NCBI GenBank assembly: GCA_037013685.1
Contig: CM072886.1
Span: 21,211,080 to 21,275,079, forward strand
DNA from: Acridotheres tristis
Lineage: Eukaryota; Chordata; Aves; Passeriformes; Sturnidae
Length of the DNA stretch: 64,000 bases
Direction of reading: 5' to 3'
Shown: positions 14,701 to 26,970 of the stretch, piece after piece
Numbering within the stretch: the first letter of the stretch is position 1
Layout: the number at the start of each line of letters is the position of its first letter
Position numbers and translations under genes: made by a program
Notes under the pieces: generated by a model
What the model saw: only the letters and a program-made list of their open reading frames with translations
The model's database searches: none
What the model was told of the DNA's origin: nothing

Positions 14701-17211
14701 AAGGAAAAAAAAAAGTAATACTTCAAAAAAGTAATATTCCATAAGATTCCAAACAGAAGGAAAAACAAAACAAGACAAAAATGATCCCCAAAACAGTTTG
14801 TGTCCTGAGATCCAGTTTTTCTAGAACATATATAAAGACATTTTTGCACCTCATGACTGGTGATTCAGGACCCCAATATTCCAGTCTTATTTAAATAAAG
14901 GAACAATATACCAATCAAGGGTCTGAAATGCCACCCAGACCTTGGCATGTGTGAGCAGCGTACAATCTGCTTTATGTATTTAAAGCGTTTTCTTCTACCA
15001 GAGTTCATTATTCTCAATGAAAATAACACTCCAACAGTCAGTGATAGGAAAAGCACATGGAATGAAATACTTTTAGGCTTGTATAATGCACATGTGTCTA
15101 ATATCCTCATCAGACTTTTGCACTGGAAGACAACAGCTACCATACGGACGAATAAGGACCAATCTTCCAGCCACCCTCTGCTCAATAGAAAATAATTTTC
15201 AACAGGAAAGGCCCCCTCAGGATATCAGAAGACTAAGCTGGCACTGTGTACATATGTCCAATTCAGCCATGCATGAAGAAATTATTCTGACAACTGGCAT
15301 GACAAGCCCTGGAAGACAAAACAATGAAGTTCTGCAATTGGGATCTCTCTCCACCATGAGCAGAGCTGCAGTGGTGATGCCAGTTCAGCTGCATGCTTTT
15401 GGCCTCTCCAGCCCACTGCCTCCTGCTTTCCCTTTTACATGCTTCCAGAAAAGTGTTCCTGTCCTCTCTGTCCCCTCTGGGGCACAGCAGTTTCTTCATG
15501 GGAAGCTCATGTCAGGACTCACCAGAAGATTGAAATGATTTACATTTCTGTGCAAGATGTCCTGGGGAAAGCAGATAAGTACTGGAATGATACACCAGTA
15601 AAGGCACATAACTGGGGTACTGCTAAAGAAGGATGAATTGAAATAATCTCCTGGTATTGTTTTCTGTCTTCCCTCATATTTGGAAAAAAAAATTAAAAGA
15701 GAACATGAAGCAATTTTTTCCATTTTTAACAAAGACTGGTTTGAATTTGCTGTTCCTGACCAAGATATTTTATTACTGGTTATTCCCCTGACTGGGGATG
15801 ATCTGGGTTTAAATTTCTCCTTTAGCCAAGGGAAAAAAAAAAATCCTTATCACCTAGATGTGTGTTTCCATTTGGTAGTGTTTTCATTCTCCTTCCTCTG
15901 GATGGTGCTTCATCTGACACAGAATAATTACCATGCTTTTCATAAGCAACAGAGAGAGTCCTAGTTGTTAGTCCACTCATCCAGGAAGGAGAAGATAGGT
16001 TATATTTAATATTCTCAAAACACAGAGCACTTAATATTATTTTTTTTTTTTTTAGAGAGAGCAAATCATTGCTCAGTCTGCCATTTCCATTTATCTAGAT
16101 ACAGGATTATCCATGATATTCAACTGCCAAGTGATGAAGAAAGACTACTTTTCAAGGGGATCCCCTAAAGATATTTCTCAGCCCTTTTTTATTTAGCTAT
16201 ACTTTAGTTTCACAGCACAGCATAACTCATGCCATATACTCATTTAATTTTTATTTTATTCAGGGAGCAACATATTATGATTTTTGAAACATTTTTGTAC
16301 AGCTTGAATGAATGTATTCAATAAATACCATTCAACCCTTAAATAGATACACAACATCCTTCTGCTATTTTCTGCAAAATAAACCAGAATACATTTATTT
16401 CGATATAGTCTATTCATTATCCACAGATAACAGCCTTATGCCTCCCACCTTCCCACTTCAAAGGACGGATTCAGTGATCCTGTTTCTCTCCACATCTTAA
16501 TTTTCTCCATTCAGGATCTCTCTCGACACTAACAACTGTTGTGCCAGTTCATATGTGTAGAGATGATGACAGAAGCACCCAGGCTTTTCAAAACATATCA
16601 GCCTCTACCCTTTAGGCCTTTAGACATGCAGTCATTGAGCCATCTCCAAACTCCTAAATAGATCTCCTTCTCTCCAAAATTCCAAGACCAGCCCTCAGAA
16701 GCCAGGGAAACAGATTTAACCTCCCAAAATGAAGGGAGCTCTTGAACAAATGAAGCAAATGAAGTCATTCTTGAGCAAATGAAGTCAGCTCAATTAACAC
16801 TGTTAACAGACAAGCATTAGTGATGGTAAGAGCAGAAGTGGAAAGTAACTACAGCACAAAGTCAAACTGGTTTACTATCCACAGTACATTATTAGTAGTA
16901 CCTGTAATAGATGGCTCTTGAAAAAAGGCATTAGGGACCTTGATATTTGGGCAGGAGTAAAACAGTGTCCAGCAGTACACAAATGCTGTACAGGGATGAT
17001 CTGGGATTGATCATGGTGTTTGGGCAGGATAGGAGGAAACTGTTCAGTGACAGGACAGCGACAGTGACACCAGCTATTTTGTTAATAAGAAACAAAATTC
17101 TATCAATAGAATATGGCCCGAATACAGTGTGAGAGTACATATATCTGTATGCAGGTATGTGTGTTGAGATATATAGCCAGAGAGAGAGAGATGTATGTAT
17201 AGTGCATGTAT
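5761..17211. other. Long AT-rich intergenic stretch without genes
   Basis: No gene or mobile-element family was recognised over about 11 kb. Small features are an alternating AT/AC patch near 7567-7606, a T13 run near 16038, and a 21-base near-palindrome at 12319-12339 (9-base arms around GTG). The longest open frame, 150 codons at 15086-15538 (+), has no recognisable domain and is overlapped by several other frames, so I treat it as chance. Confidence 0.5.
9757..9788 (+). repeat. A-rich / (CAAA)n patch
   Basis: A run of A is followed by CAAG and CAAAC/CAAA units, about 32 bases in all. This could be a decayed retroposon tail or a simple repeat. No element body is recognisable immediately upstream, so only the simple repeat is claimed. 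Confidence 0.6.
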
Positions 17212-17307
17212 GGTTTTGGTTTGTTTGGTTTTGGTTTGAGTTTTTTTGTTTTTTGTTTTGTTTGTTTGTTTGTATGGTGGTGGTTTTTTTGTTTTGTGGT
17301 TTTTTCA
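17212..17307 (+). repeat. T/G-rich (GTTT)n-like low-complexity tract
   Basis: Nearly 100 bases are built from G separated by runs of two to seven T, with several exact GTTT units near 17255-17272. The minus strand is an A-rich/CAAA repeat; an open frame there rich in Asn, Gln, Lys and Thr is its translation and is not a gene. Confidence 0.8.
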
Positions 17308-20300
17308 GTTTAGGAAATGAAGCTAGAAATATTAACAAGGATTAAGTAGGATTAAGCAGTCTGAGTCAATTTCAGCCTGGTCTGACAGTGAGCAGTGTGC
17401 CACATGCAGAGCCTGTTCCACGATAGCTGTAACATTATTTTGCATTTAGTTCTGTGTGCTGACTACACAGCTACTGCCAGACAACTCTGTGGCACAGCTC
17501 TCCCAAGATCAAACCCTTGCTCTAGGGAAACAGCCCCTCCACTGAGAAACTTTACAAAAGGTGGAAATCCTAAAGCATCTCTAGCTCCTGTGCATTCCCT
17601 TGTGACCTGGCACAGTAGCAGCCTTTTCACAGCACTGCAGCAACACGAGCAACCTCATAGGATGTACCAGCAGCCTCATACTAACATAGGAATGGAAGCA
17701 GCAAGATAGAAATCTTTCTGATGGTGATGGCAGGACTTTGCTGGTCCGTTTTCTCTTGGTACTCTTATACCCAGGCCTATGTGGAACTACACTACAAGAT
17801 TTCCTTGAAAATAGGCTGAAATTATACAGCTACTTTCCCCTTCTGACAATCAGTTCACTTTTTTCACCACAAACTGGATAGGTGTCATGCCAAGATGTGG
17901 CCTAGAAAATGATGCCTGGGCTGAGAATGCATAGGAAAATGTAAAATGACAGACTCACATTCCAACCTTGTTCAAGATCATTTCAGAAGCCAGGGCTGAG
18001 CTCTGACGATGCCATAGTACTGGGGCTGAATGTATTCTGATTCTCCTCTCCATGTCATGTGAAAGATTAGCACCATTTAGTTCTTGCATGCTTCCCGAGA
18101 TTGAAAACAAGAGTGACAAATTGAGCCCTAATGCCAGCAGATGTAACTTCATTTGTGCCAGTGAGCTTTTAGTCATTTCTCCTACAGCTATGCTTGCCAC
18201 AGGGAAGCTGTGGGAGCTGTGGGACCTGACTGCAAAGCATCGTTTTACTCAAATAATACTTTTTATGGAAGTCTGAGAATAACTCGTCTCGCTGGTGGAG
18301 GCATGAAAGAGGTTTGGGAGTTTGGGTTATTTACATAACTTTAGAACATTGGATTTGGCTAGAATCACAAGAAGTTTTATGATCCATATCAGTTTATGTT
18401 GAAACACCCCTTTAAATACTGCAATTGGGAATATTCCTATGACCTTACTCTATCATGTAGTTCTTACTGTGTACTTGGGCTGGACTCCATTCAATCCTAT
18501 TAAACAGATCTTATTGCAACAACTTTTTGTTCAACAACTACAATTAACGTGATGAAGAAACTGATGTTTCACTGTTTTCCTTGTCTTTGTACCTGTCAAG
18601 GAATGTGCTTAGGGGAAAAAAAAACCTAAAACAAAAGCCCACCACTAACACACTGAAGGGTTTATCAGAAAGAGAAGGAAGCCCTAGGGAACCAATTTAA
18701 TGCTCTTACTTTATCTTCTCATCCTGATCTGTTCTGGAAAGTGTTATACTGTCACTACACTTTGACTAAGCAGAGTGCATGAGAGCATACACTGGCCAGA
18801 GGAATAATCCTCTTGTACAGATATGGCTGACATGTAAGCTAATCAGAGTCAGAAGCCTTGTTAAAATACCATTGTGCTATTGCCATTTGATTAGAAAGCC
18901 TGCTTCTGACTGAAAGCAGATAAAACATCAGCAAAGCTATAGAATAACATTTTTCCCTATTACCCAGGCACTTTGATTGCAATGTTCATTTGATACCTCA
19001 CCAAAATTTTACCTTGCTGTACTTGGGCTGTACTGAGCAAATACTATTGCTACACTGAGCAAGTACTTTTACTAACACACGAACCAAAGATATTAACAAT
19101 TTTTCAGCAGTAAGAGGACGCATCTAAACTTTCAATGCAGTTGTTCTCTCTCTCAGGCACTCAATGTATTTTACAGACTTAATAAACATCTTTTCTGTCA
19201 TTAATTAAGAAATTGTCCTCTTGCCACATGAGTGCTTACTTTTTATTTTTTCTGCAATATAGTTCTTATTTCACTTTTTTTGATCATCTGGGAAAAAAAG
19301 TCTACCTAATTTCTTATCATTGCAAGGATACACTGTAAAAGTGACGCATTTGTTTTCATCTGTTTTCTTCCAGGTGCTTATTATGGTTTTAGATTTTGTT
19401 TTTCTACTGCCATATGAAGAAGTTATTGAATATATGTGGTTATATGGAGGGTGGAGGTTGGAGTTGATGTTCTGCATATCTTGAATGCAGTTTTTACTAT
19501 ATATAGCCTGTAGTAACAGGGAAATTGACTTGAGAGCCCATGTGGCCAGCTGATCTTTCCCAGCACTATGCACCCATGATGTAAAAAACAAAGACTTGGT
19601 GTATAAGTTGAGTATACAATCTAAAACATATTTGTAATGCAAAGAAAGAAAGAAAGAAAGAAACAAAGAACCAAACGAAATATACACCTCAGAGAAGAAA
19701 ACTCAGAAAAATCTAAAAGAAAACCTGCCTGAGAGAAAATGTTGCAGAACTTAGTAGTTTGAACATAGTATTGCTATAAAGTGGTTATATGGCTCCCAGT
19801 TCAGAGCTGGCTTATGCCAGCCAGCTGACAGCACATTTTACAGCATGAAAAAAAATCAAGAGCAAATATTCACACTGAAACAAAATTTGTCTTTAGCTGG
19901 ATGAAAATGTAATCATGCCTTATAAACGCACTTCTTGAGAGAACAGAGGATGGGCATAAGACATATCTAAAAGAAAAAGGACAAGAGTAGAATAAGAAAA
20001 AATAACCAGTAAGGAGATGTTTTGTGACCATTAGAGCAGTCGTATTTTGAAACAATAACTATACAGTGTGGACAAATATCTAAACTAATTTTAAGATACA
20101 GCCAATCAGTTTACAAATGATATAATATGAACTACTTGTCTCTAATAGCAAGAAACAGGGCTTAAGAAATACTGCAGTTTCCTTTTCATCCTGGGTCCTG
20201 TTCACTTCATCAAGCTTTCATATTTTAGTTGGGTGTTATTTTCACAACAGTTCTGAGTCAGCCCTCCTGAAAATTTTGATTTATCCAGTCATCAGGACAG

Positions 20301-21635
20301 AAAGTCTGGAAATGATTGCTGACCTGCAATTTATCCCTAGAAGGAAAGAATTTCAGTTCCTGCTGGGAAACTCCTTGATCTCAAGATTCTCTCTTTGAAT
20401 GTATTGCTTTCTATTCATCCCCTTTCATCTTTCCATCTTAAACAACTACATTTTATTCATCCATATTTCAAGTCTATCATCACTCATTCTCTCTGCTGCA
20501 CTAACAAGATAATAAGTCCTAATTTTTAAGTTGCCAGTGTAGTATATGCAGTACTTGCCTTTCAAAAAAATTACAAATTAGAGTGTAGGGATGATTAAAA
20601 CATGAAGGAAATGCAGTTCATCTGTCAGAGCATCCTCTCTTACAGGTAACAACCTGTCTAACATCTCTTTAAGGAATGTAGCTAGTTTCCAGAGGTCTAA
20701 AGTCAAATACATTGACTTAAAAAGTAGCTTTAGAGCAAACCACAGAGCTCTGTACTTGGCAATTTAAATGACTGACCATTCAATTTATGAGCATTCTCAG
20801 CAATAAAATTCAGCCTGAACTTAATAATAGCACATTTTATGTGACAACGATGACAATTATAATCTATAGTTACTGCAGTCATCCTTTGGTCTGGGGGAAG
20901 ATGACACTATTAATTACACACACTTGCCATTTGTCAGACTTAACTTGGCAGGCGATTGAGCTCTGAACCATCTTTAGCTTGACTTTTACATTTTCCATTT
21001 TCTAATCCACTGGAACGAAGATAATTAGAACAGAGAAAAATGAGAGGCTTTCTTTTTCCTGACTTATTTAAAGATGTACAAAACCTCTACCACATTAGTG
21101 GCATATTCAGTAACACCCCAGTCACCTTAAGACCGTGCCACTTCAGTTAAGAAGGTGTTGGCATTTACTTCACAAAAACTATACTCCAGAGGCACTGCAT
21201 TTTTTATTCATTTTAATTTGCATTGGATGAAATGCAACATGGAAAGGCTCTCAGCCCACAGGTAGCTTTCACATAATTCTAACGTTTTTTACTATTTGTG
21301 TCTGGAATTTTCTTTTCCATGCTTGTTGACACTTCTAGCCTTCTGGGGGAGTTAAAATATATTGACTCTCTTTAAAATATTGTAAAAAGCATCTCTCTTA
21401 ATTCTTTGTCAATTGAAAAGCAAATTGTTGATTCCAAATTAGGAAATAAATCTCTATTTAGGATAATATGTAGGTACTTGCTTGTTCTGTACCTAGCCAT
21501 GCAATTTCATATAAGGATTCAGGGTCAAATTCTACAATAGAGACAAATTAAAGTATATGCATTAACATTTTCTTGAGCGGGTAGATTCATCTAAATAATC
21601 CTCCCAGTCAGTTTTTCCAGTACATATTTACCTGT
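17308..21635. other. AT-rich intergenic DNA, nothing recognised
   Basis: No gene was recognised. A 138-codon minus-strand frame at 19271-19687 is AT-driven and includes the (AAAG)n repeat at its N-terminal end. A 'tactgagcaa' / 'cactgagcaa' pair near 19030-19062 is a small imperfect duplication. Confidence 0.5.
19641..19664 (+). repeat. (AAAG)n microsatellite
   Basis: Five to six AAAG units are followed by AAAC and AAAG variants. The array is short and imperfect at its 3' side. Confidence 0.85.
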
Positions 21636-21776
21636 GGAAAAAAAGAAAAAAAAAAAAACAAAAATAACCCCAAAACCTCCACATACCTTCCCCCAATAAA
21701 AAAAAAAAATAAAATAAAATAAAATAAAATAAAATAAAATAAAATAAAATAAAATAAAATAAAATAAAATAAAAGC
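21636..21776 (+). repeat. A-rich tract and (AAAAT)13 microsatellite
   Basis: An A-rich, C-containing segment leads into a long A run and then 13 consecutive perfect AAAAT units from about 21706 to 21770. Minus-strand open frames with repeated Phe/Ile/Leu/Tyr residues are translations of TTTTA repeats. It could mark a decayed retroposon tail, but no body is recognisable. Confidence 0.9.
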
Positions 21777-23098
21777 CCCAAACCAACCAATCAAAAACCA
21801 CCTAACAGACAGACATTGGTTATTTTCCCCAATCAATCCAACTCTTCCCAAGTAGGCACTTAAAAGGAAGAATTTCAAAACTTTAGATTCAAGTCAACAA
21901 ATTCAGTGGTTTTGGGCTCACAACAAATGGTTAAAACAGAAAGGAGAAGGAAGTAAAGCTTTTTAAAGTTGAAAGACCTTCTTAAAATTGGTTGTTCTTT
22001 GTCTTTCTCCTACAAAGCTCCTCCAGTGCTCACAGCTACAGCAATAAGCAGGCAGAAAACCTGCTTCTGAGGCCACAATGCCTCAGCTGTTTGAGGTCCC
22101 CCAAAGTGGGGACCAAGTTCACCTCATTTCCTTCTCCCTGGCTATTGATAGCCTTGATGTTCACCTGGCCTCACGAAAAGCAGGTTCAGAGGGAGTAATC
22201 CTAGCACAACACCTTGTTCTCAGACAGATTTGTTGCATGAAGAAGTTCTTCAGCAGGAATCTCCTAACAAGGTCACAAGAGAAGAAATGCATTGAAAGAG
22301 AGTAAAAAATGGCCTGAATCTTCTCTAGGCTCCTGTGGAAACAAGGGAAGTTTGGAGTGTTTCATAGGTAAAATACACACTTAAGCTCTTCCCAGTAGTA
22401 TTCAGTCACATGAAATTCAGCCACATGGTAAAGTTTTGCAAAACCTTGCAAATGTTTGCTCTTCAGCTCTGTAGACTGTTCTGTCTACAGACAATTCAAA
22501 CATCAGTGCTGGAGAGTTTTCCTGGCCATCATCTCAGCTTTCTATATTGGTGTCTCACAATTTCATATGTACCCACTTTAAAAAAATCCAACTTTAGAGA
22601 TGATAAAGTTTTCAGAGCCATTCTCTGTACTTAAAGATGAAAATATAGCTTGAACTAGTGACATTTAAAGAAATATTGTTTATGCTGAATAGGCTGTTTT
22701 AAGTACATACATCAGTTTCAAGCATTTGATCATGAGCATTATTTATTGTAGATTGCATCTTATTTCTGGATTTGAAGGTATAGGACTGCAATACTGGATG
22801 CTATTTAGAAATAATTCAAGGACTTAATATTTGATCTATGCTGTATGTCTTAAAATAATATTAAATAAGTGTGTCAGGGGAATTGCTGTGGGGCAATAAA
22901 CCAAAAAGTCATCATTAAAACTGAATAAATCCAATACTTGAGGCAGAACACTTTCAGAGCAGTCAGATCCATAACCTCAAATACTACTAAATATCCATTC
23001 TCAAATATCTACATGTAATAATCAGACTGCTTGGCAGAGCATTTTTAGAGTACTTAATAACATTTGTGCCTGTAAATCAAGTACACCAAAAATATTCC

Positions 23099-23121
23099 CT
23101 CCTATTTAATTTAAATAGGAG
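23099..23121. repeat. 23-base near-perfect palindrome
   Basis: The arms CTCCTATTTAA and TTAAATAGGAG are exact reverse complements around a single T. In AT-rich DNA one such site in 64 kb is not remarkable. No flanking element explains it. Confidence 0.8.
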
Positions 23122-25426
23122 ATTACAGATCCTGCAGTCTTGTATTTGAGGCTGTTCCTCTCTGCTTTGGCCATGAACTACCATTGTTCCATAGAGACAC
23201 ACAAAAAAGGCATGCCCACACAAACCTGTCCATATAACACCACACAAAATTTCCTAGTAGGGACAGACTGGGCAAGAAAAATTGCTGAAACATGCCTTTT
23301 ACTGCATAGCTAAGGAAAATTGTAAAGCCCCAAAGTTACCGGCTCAGTTCCTATCCACGTCCTAGTTAACAATCCCTCAGCATCCTCTGCAAGCAATACT
23401 TCCATGCAGATTTTGTAAAGTTATTAAGAGTTCTGGAAAAGATCTTGTTAAAGTTATGTAACAAAGCAAAATGGATCTATGGGGAGATTTTCTTTCTCCA
23501 AGTGTATTTACACTTTTAGTAGGATGCTTTTGAGGGTATAAAAAAAGTAAAATGCATTAATATAGATAAACATACACAGACAAACAAACACAGACACAAA
23601 TACATCTTCTTGTTCGTTAGTACTGTGACATTAATAGCAACAGCAGCAATAAAAATTAGAAAGGATTTAGAGTGAAGCTTTACTGCAGTTTCTACAAGTT
23701 CCAGTGTTGCTTATTATGAGCAGAAACTTCCTTTCAAGCTAGCACAAGTTATGTCTTATTGAAGAAGCAATATTTTGAAGTTTCGTGTTTTGCATTTCAG
23801 CTGCGAGATGAATTGAGGTTTTCAGGCACAAGCAGTGTCCAGGCTCTGTGGGCTGCCCTGTGCTGCAGCTGCCTGAGGACAAGCCCTGTCCCTTGGGCTG
23901 GGGCTGCTCAGACCACATCTGGCTGCTTAGATCTCAGTGTGACACTCTCAGGCTTCCTTTTCCCTCACACAGAAGATTGTATAATGAGAGTGTTTACATT
24001 CCTGCATAATCTTTGGAAATAACAACTTTGCCTACATTACATGTATGGAGAGGGGCTTTCAGGAGCTTTAGGTGTTTGGATTGCCATGCAGAGAAATATC
24101 CTCTGTCTCTCTGCTAGCAGTTTCAATCCTTTCCATTAGTTGCTCAGCAAAATTCTTTATTTCCAGTTTACTTTCAGATGCTTTGACTCTCTCTTGCTCC
24201 TTCGTGTTCCTCCTTTCATAGGAATAAATTGCAGCTGTTCCCTCTTGTCCTATAGCAAATTGCACAAGAGATGGGAACTCACATAAGAACAAGGAGCAAT
24301 TTTCCTGCCAGCTGCAGCCTTGTACACCCAAGCAATGTGCTTGTGTGTACAAACTGCATCTAGAGACCCCTGCAACCACAGCATGACTGAGCTGTATCTT
24401 CTATATGTGGGATATCCTGATCTCTTCTATTTATCCTTCTAAGTTAAGTATTTTCTGCTGCTCTTTGGGATGGAATGAAAATACTTTTTATCTTTCTGCT
24501 CAATGAGTGTTCAGTCCGTACCAGCTCACTTTTTAAAAAAATGTGTCAATTGCAGCGCTGCTGGATTTGTTTCACAGCCCTTAACCTGCATTTAGCAGTC
24601 ACTGTAATGATATCAGCATTCTCTACCAGACATTCTGCTCAGTAGATTTGGAACTTGATACATATTGAAATCTAGAATCTAATACATTTTGAGCAACATC
24701 AAATAAGATCTGTGGGTTTCTAGGTTCAGCAAATACAAATTTAATACAGATCATATTCTGTTTTAAACTGAATGTTCAATCTCAGAGAAAACTAAGTCAA
24801 CATTTAAATGTACTCCTTGCAAGCATGTATATTTGTCTCCCTGCCTCCTCTGACGTCCTTATTTATTCAACATTTCCTTTACATTTGTTTATGCCCAGCT
24901 AACCTTTAGGTACTCTGTTAAGCAAACCAAGGATTTTCCATTTGTTAGACTCATTATTGGTTCGTTGTTCACAGTAAATATACAGAACCACTTTTACTTA
25001 CAGGTTTCCATACAAGTTCATGCAATGCTTGAACAGCAGTTAGGTCTTCTCTGTGAGCCCTCAGTTGTAGTTATTCGTGTTTTATGTAGTTATGGTTCTT
25101 ATCCCAATAATCTAAAATATTTTCAGATATAACATTTACCCAAGCTTTAGCTCCCCATTAATATTTCACAGCAGTTGCACCAGTCTCCACTGAAGTAGCA
25201 CATTTTCCTCTATCAACTTCTGTATTTTGCCTCTATATAGAATTGTTCTTCACTCCTTTTTGTATTTCCTTTCTGGTAAACATGCACCAGACACTGCCAA
25301 TGTGTTTGCTGGTTGTATTAATTTTGCTGGTTCTGATTGCATATTCCTGTTTCATGCTCTTGTTATAACTTTACAACTTCACAGACACTTGCTCATTAGT
25401 GTTTCTCTGATATATTTAGCTGATAA

Positions 25427-25442
25427 TAACCCTAACCCTAAC
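25427..25442 (+). repeat. Short interstitial telomere-like motif
   Basis: The motif TAACCCTAACCCTAAC occurs once: two and two-thirds copies of the vertebrate telomere unit on its C-rich strand. It is short enough to be chance or a scar of telomerase-mediated break repair. It does not indicate a chromosome end. Confidence 0.7.
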
Positions 25443-26931
25443 TTATATTTCCTTAGTCAGTGTCTACTGTATTTACTTTTACTTTCTAGCCTTTAAAAAT
25501 GTTTTGAATTTGATATTGGTTTAGATCTTTGATTTCAATCAAATTCCAAAAATCTGACAAAGTAGCATGATCTCAAGCCTGATTTTCTAAGTTAATGTCA
25601 GTCAAGAACCTTCAAAAGAACTTTCCTTCCTTTTGCTGTTTTATTTGGAACCTATGTTTCAATTACTTTGCTTTTCTTGAGAATACAGTATTCTTCACTC
25701 TAATTCATCCTGGCTTAATACAGACAGTTTAAGATCTGTAGCCCCATGTCCAGAAATAGCAGGGAAATGCTAACTTTTCTAAATCTTCTTTCTCAACGAG
25801 TACATCTATCTGCATCTAGATAGCACATCCCTACTTTACTTTTTTTCAGAACTCTGCTATAGCATTTCAGTCGAAGGTGATTTTATTTGGGTTTTTTTTA
25901 AGGGTCCCACATCTCTTTTAGTTTGCTTTCTCTAACTTCTGGGCTTTGCTTTGGATATTTACTCTTTTCCAAGTATTGCCTCTGGTAATATGCAGTATTT
26001 ACAATTTTTAAGGAGCCTTTAGCTTGACACACAGTGTAAAAAGCTATATACAACTGTCTGCCACATGCCACTGATTTCAGCAGGCTGCTTGAGCGAGCCT
26101 GACACACGCCACCACAGCCTGTTCAGCTCTTAAAAGGCAGTGACACATTCCCTTCCACTGACAGCCTAAAGTTATCCTCTTCAGGACGTGAAAGTTACTC
26201 AGAAAACTTGCTGAAGTCAACAAGGCACAATTGAACTACACACTGAAACTGCTGGGAAACTGAGCATCAACACTCCCCAAAATGGGTTTTAGAAAGAGTG
26301 GTTGATCAAGCTAGGAAGCCAAGGCTAAAGAATTCAGACTTTGTTGTTAGCAACATTAAAAACAAATCCCCAAGTTACTTTCTTCCCTGCTTCCATTCCT
26401 CAGCTTTGAATCGAGATGCTAAGAAAGAAAAAATAACATCCACCTTCTCAATTTGCTGCATTTCCTGGGACCACTACTGAGAAGAAGAGACAAACAAAAG
26501 AGGTAAAATTTTCCACATAAGACTTTTAATTTCTATTTCACTTTTGCATCTATAGTGCTTTATATTGTCACTTGGAACAGTATACAGTTGCTTAATTTAT
26601 GACAGGTTTGTGATTATTTCATCATAAAAGAAAGTGACAGTGGAAAAATGACAAAGTGACAAAATGGAACAACATATATTTTCACTAAAAATTGTCTTTC
26701 CAAGTTCTCTAGCAGATATTAAAAAACACACAAAAAAAAAAGAAAAAAAACATAAATATTATTTCACCACAGGGAAAACCTTGAGGTAAAAGCCTGGTGA
26801 AAAATCAAATTAATTTTTTGTTAATTTTTATTTTCAATTTTTAGAGAAGGAGTAGGGAAGTGAAGAGAATTGAGTATTTATATATCACTGATGGTAGACT
26901 TCAGAAAAGTTGGAACTAAAGCAAATAAGGC

Positions 26932-26970
26932 ATAATTTGATTGTGAGGTACACAATAATTTGATTGTGAG
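26932..26970 (+). repeat. Short tandem duplication, 23-base period
   Basis: The 16-mer ATAATTTGATTGTGAG is present at 26932-26947 and again at 26955-26970. This is a small local duplication of the replication-slippage type with no further copies seen nearby. Confidence 0.8.

Noticed and set aside
15086..15538. 150-codon plus-strand open frame
   Set aside because: It has no recognisable domain, several other frames overlap it, and there is no splice or promoter context. Chance is sufficient.
19271..19687. 138-codon minus-strand open frame
   Set aside because: It is AT-rich, includes the AAAG microsatellite, and has no family motif.
24068..24379. 103-codon minus-strand frame with a charged, coiled-coil-like C-terminal half
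   Set aside because: I could not match it to any family and saw no start, acceptor or neighbouring exon. It was not strong enough to list as a gene.
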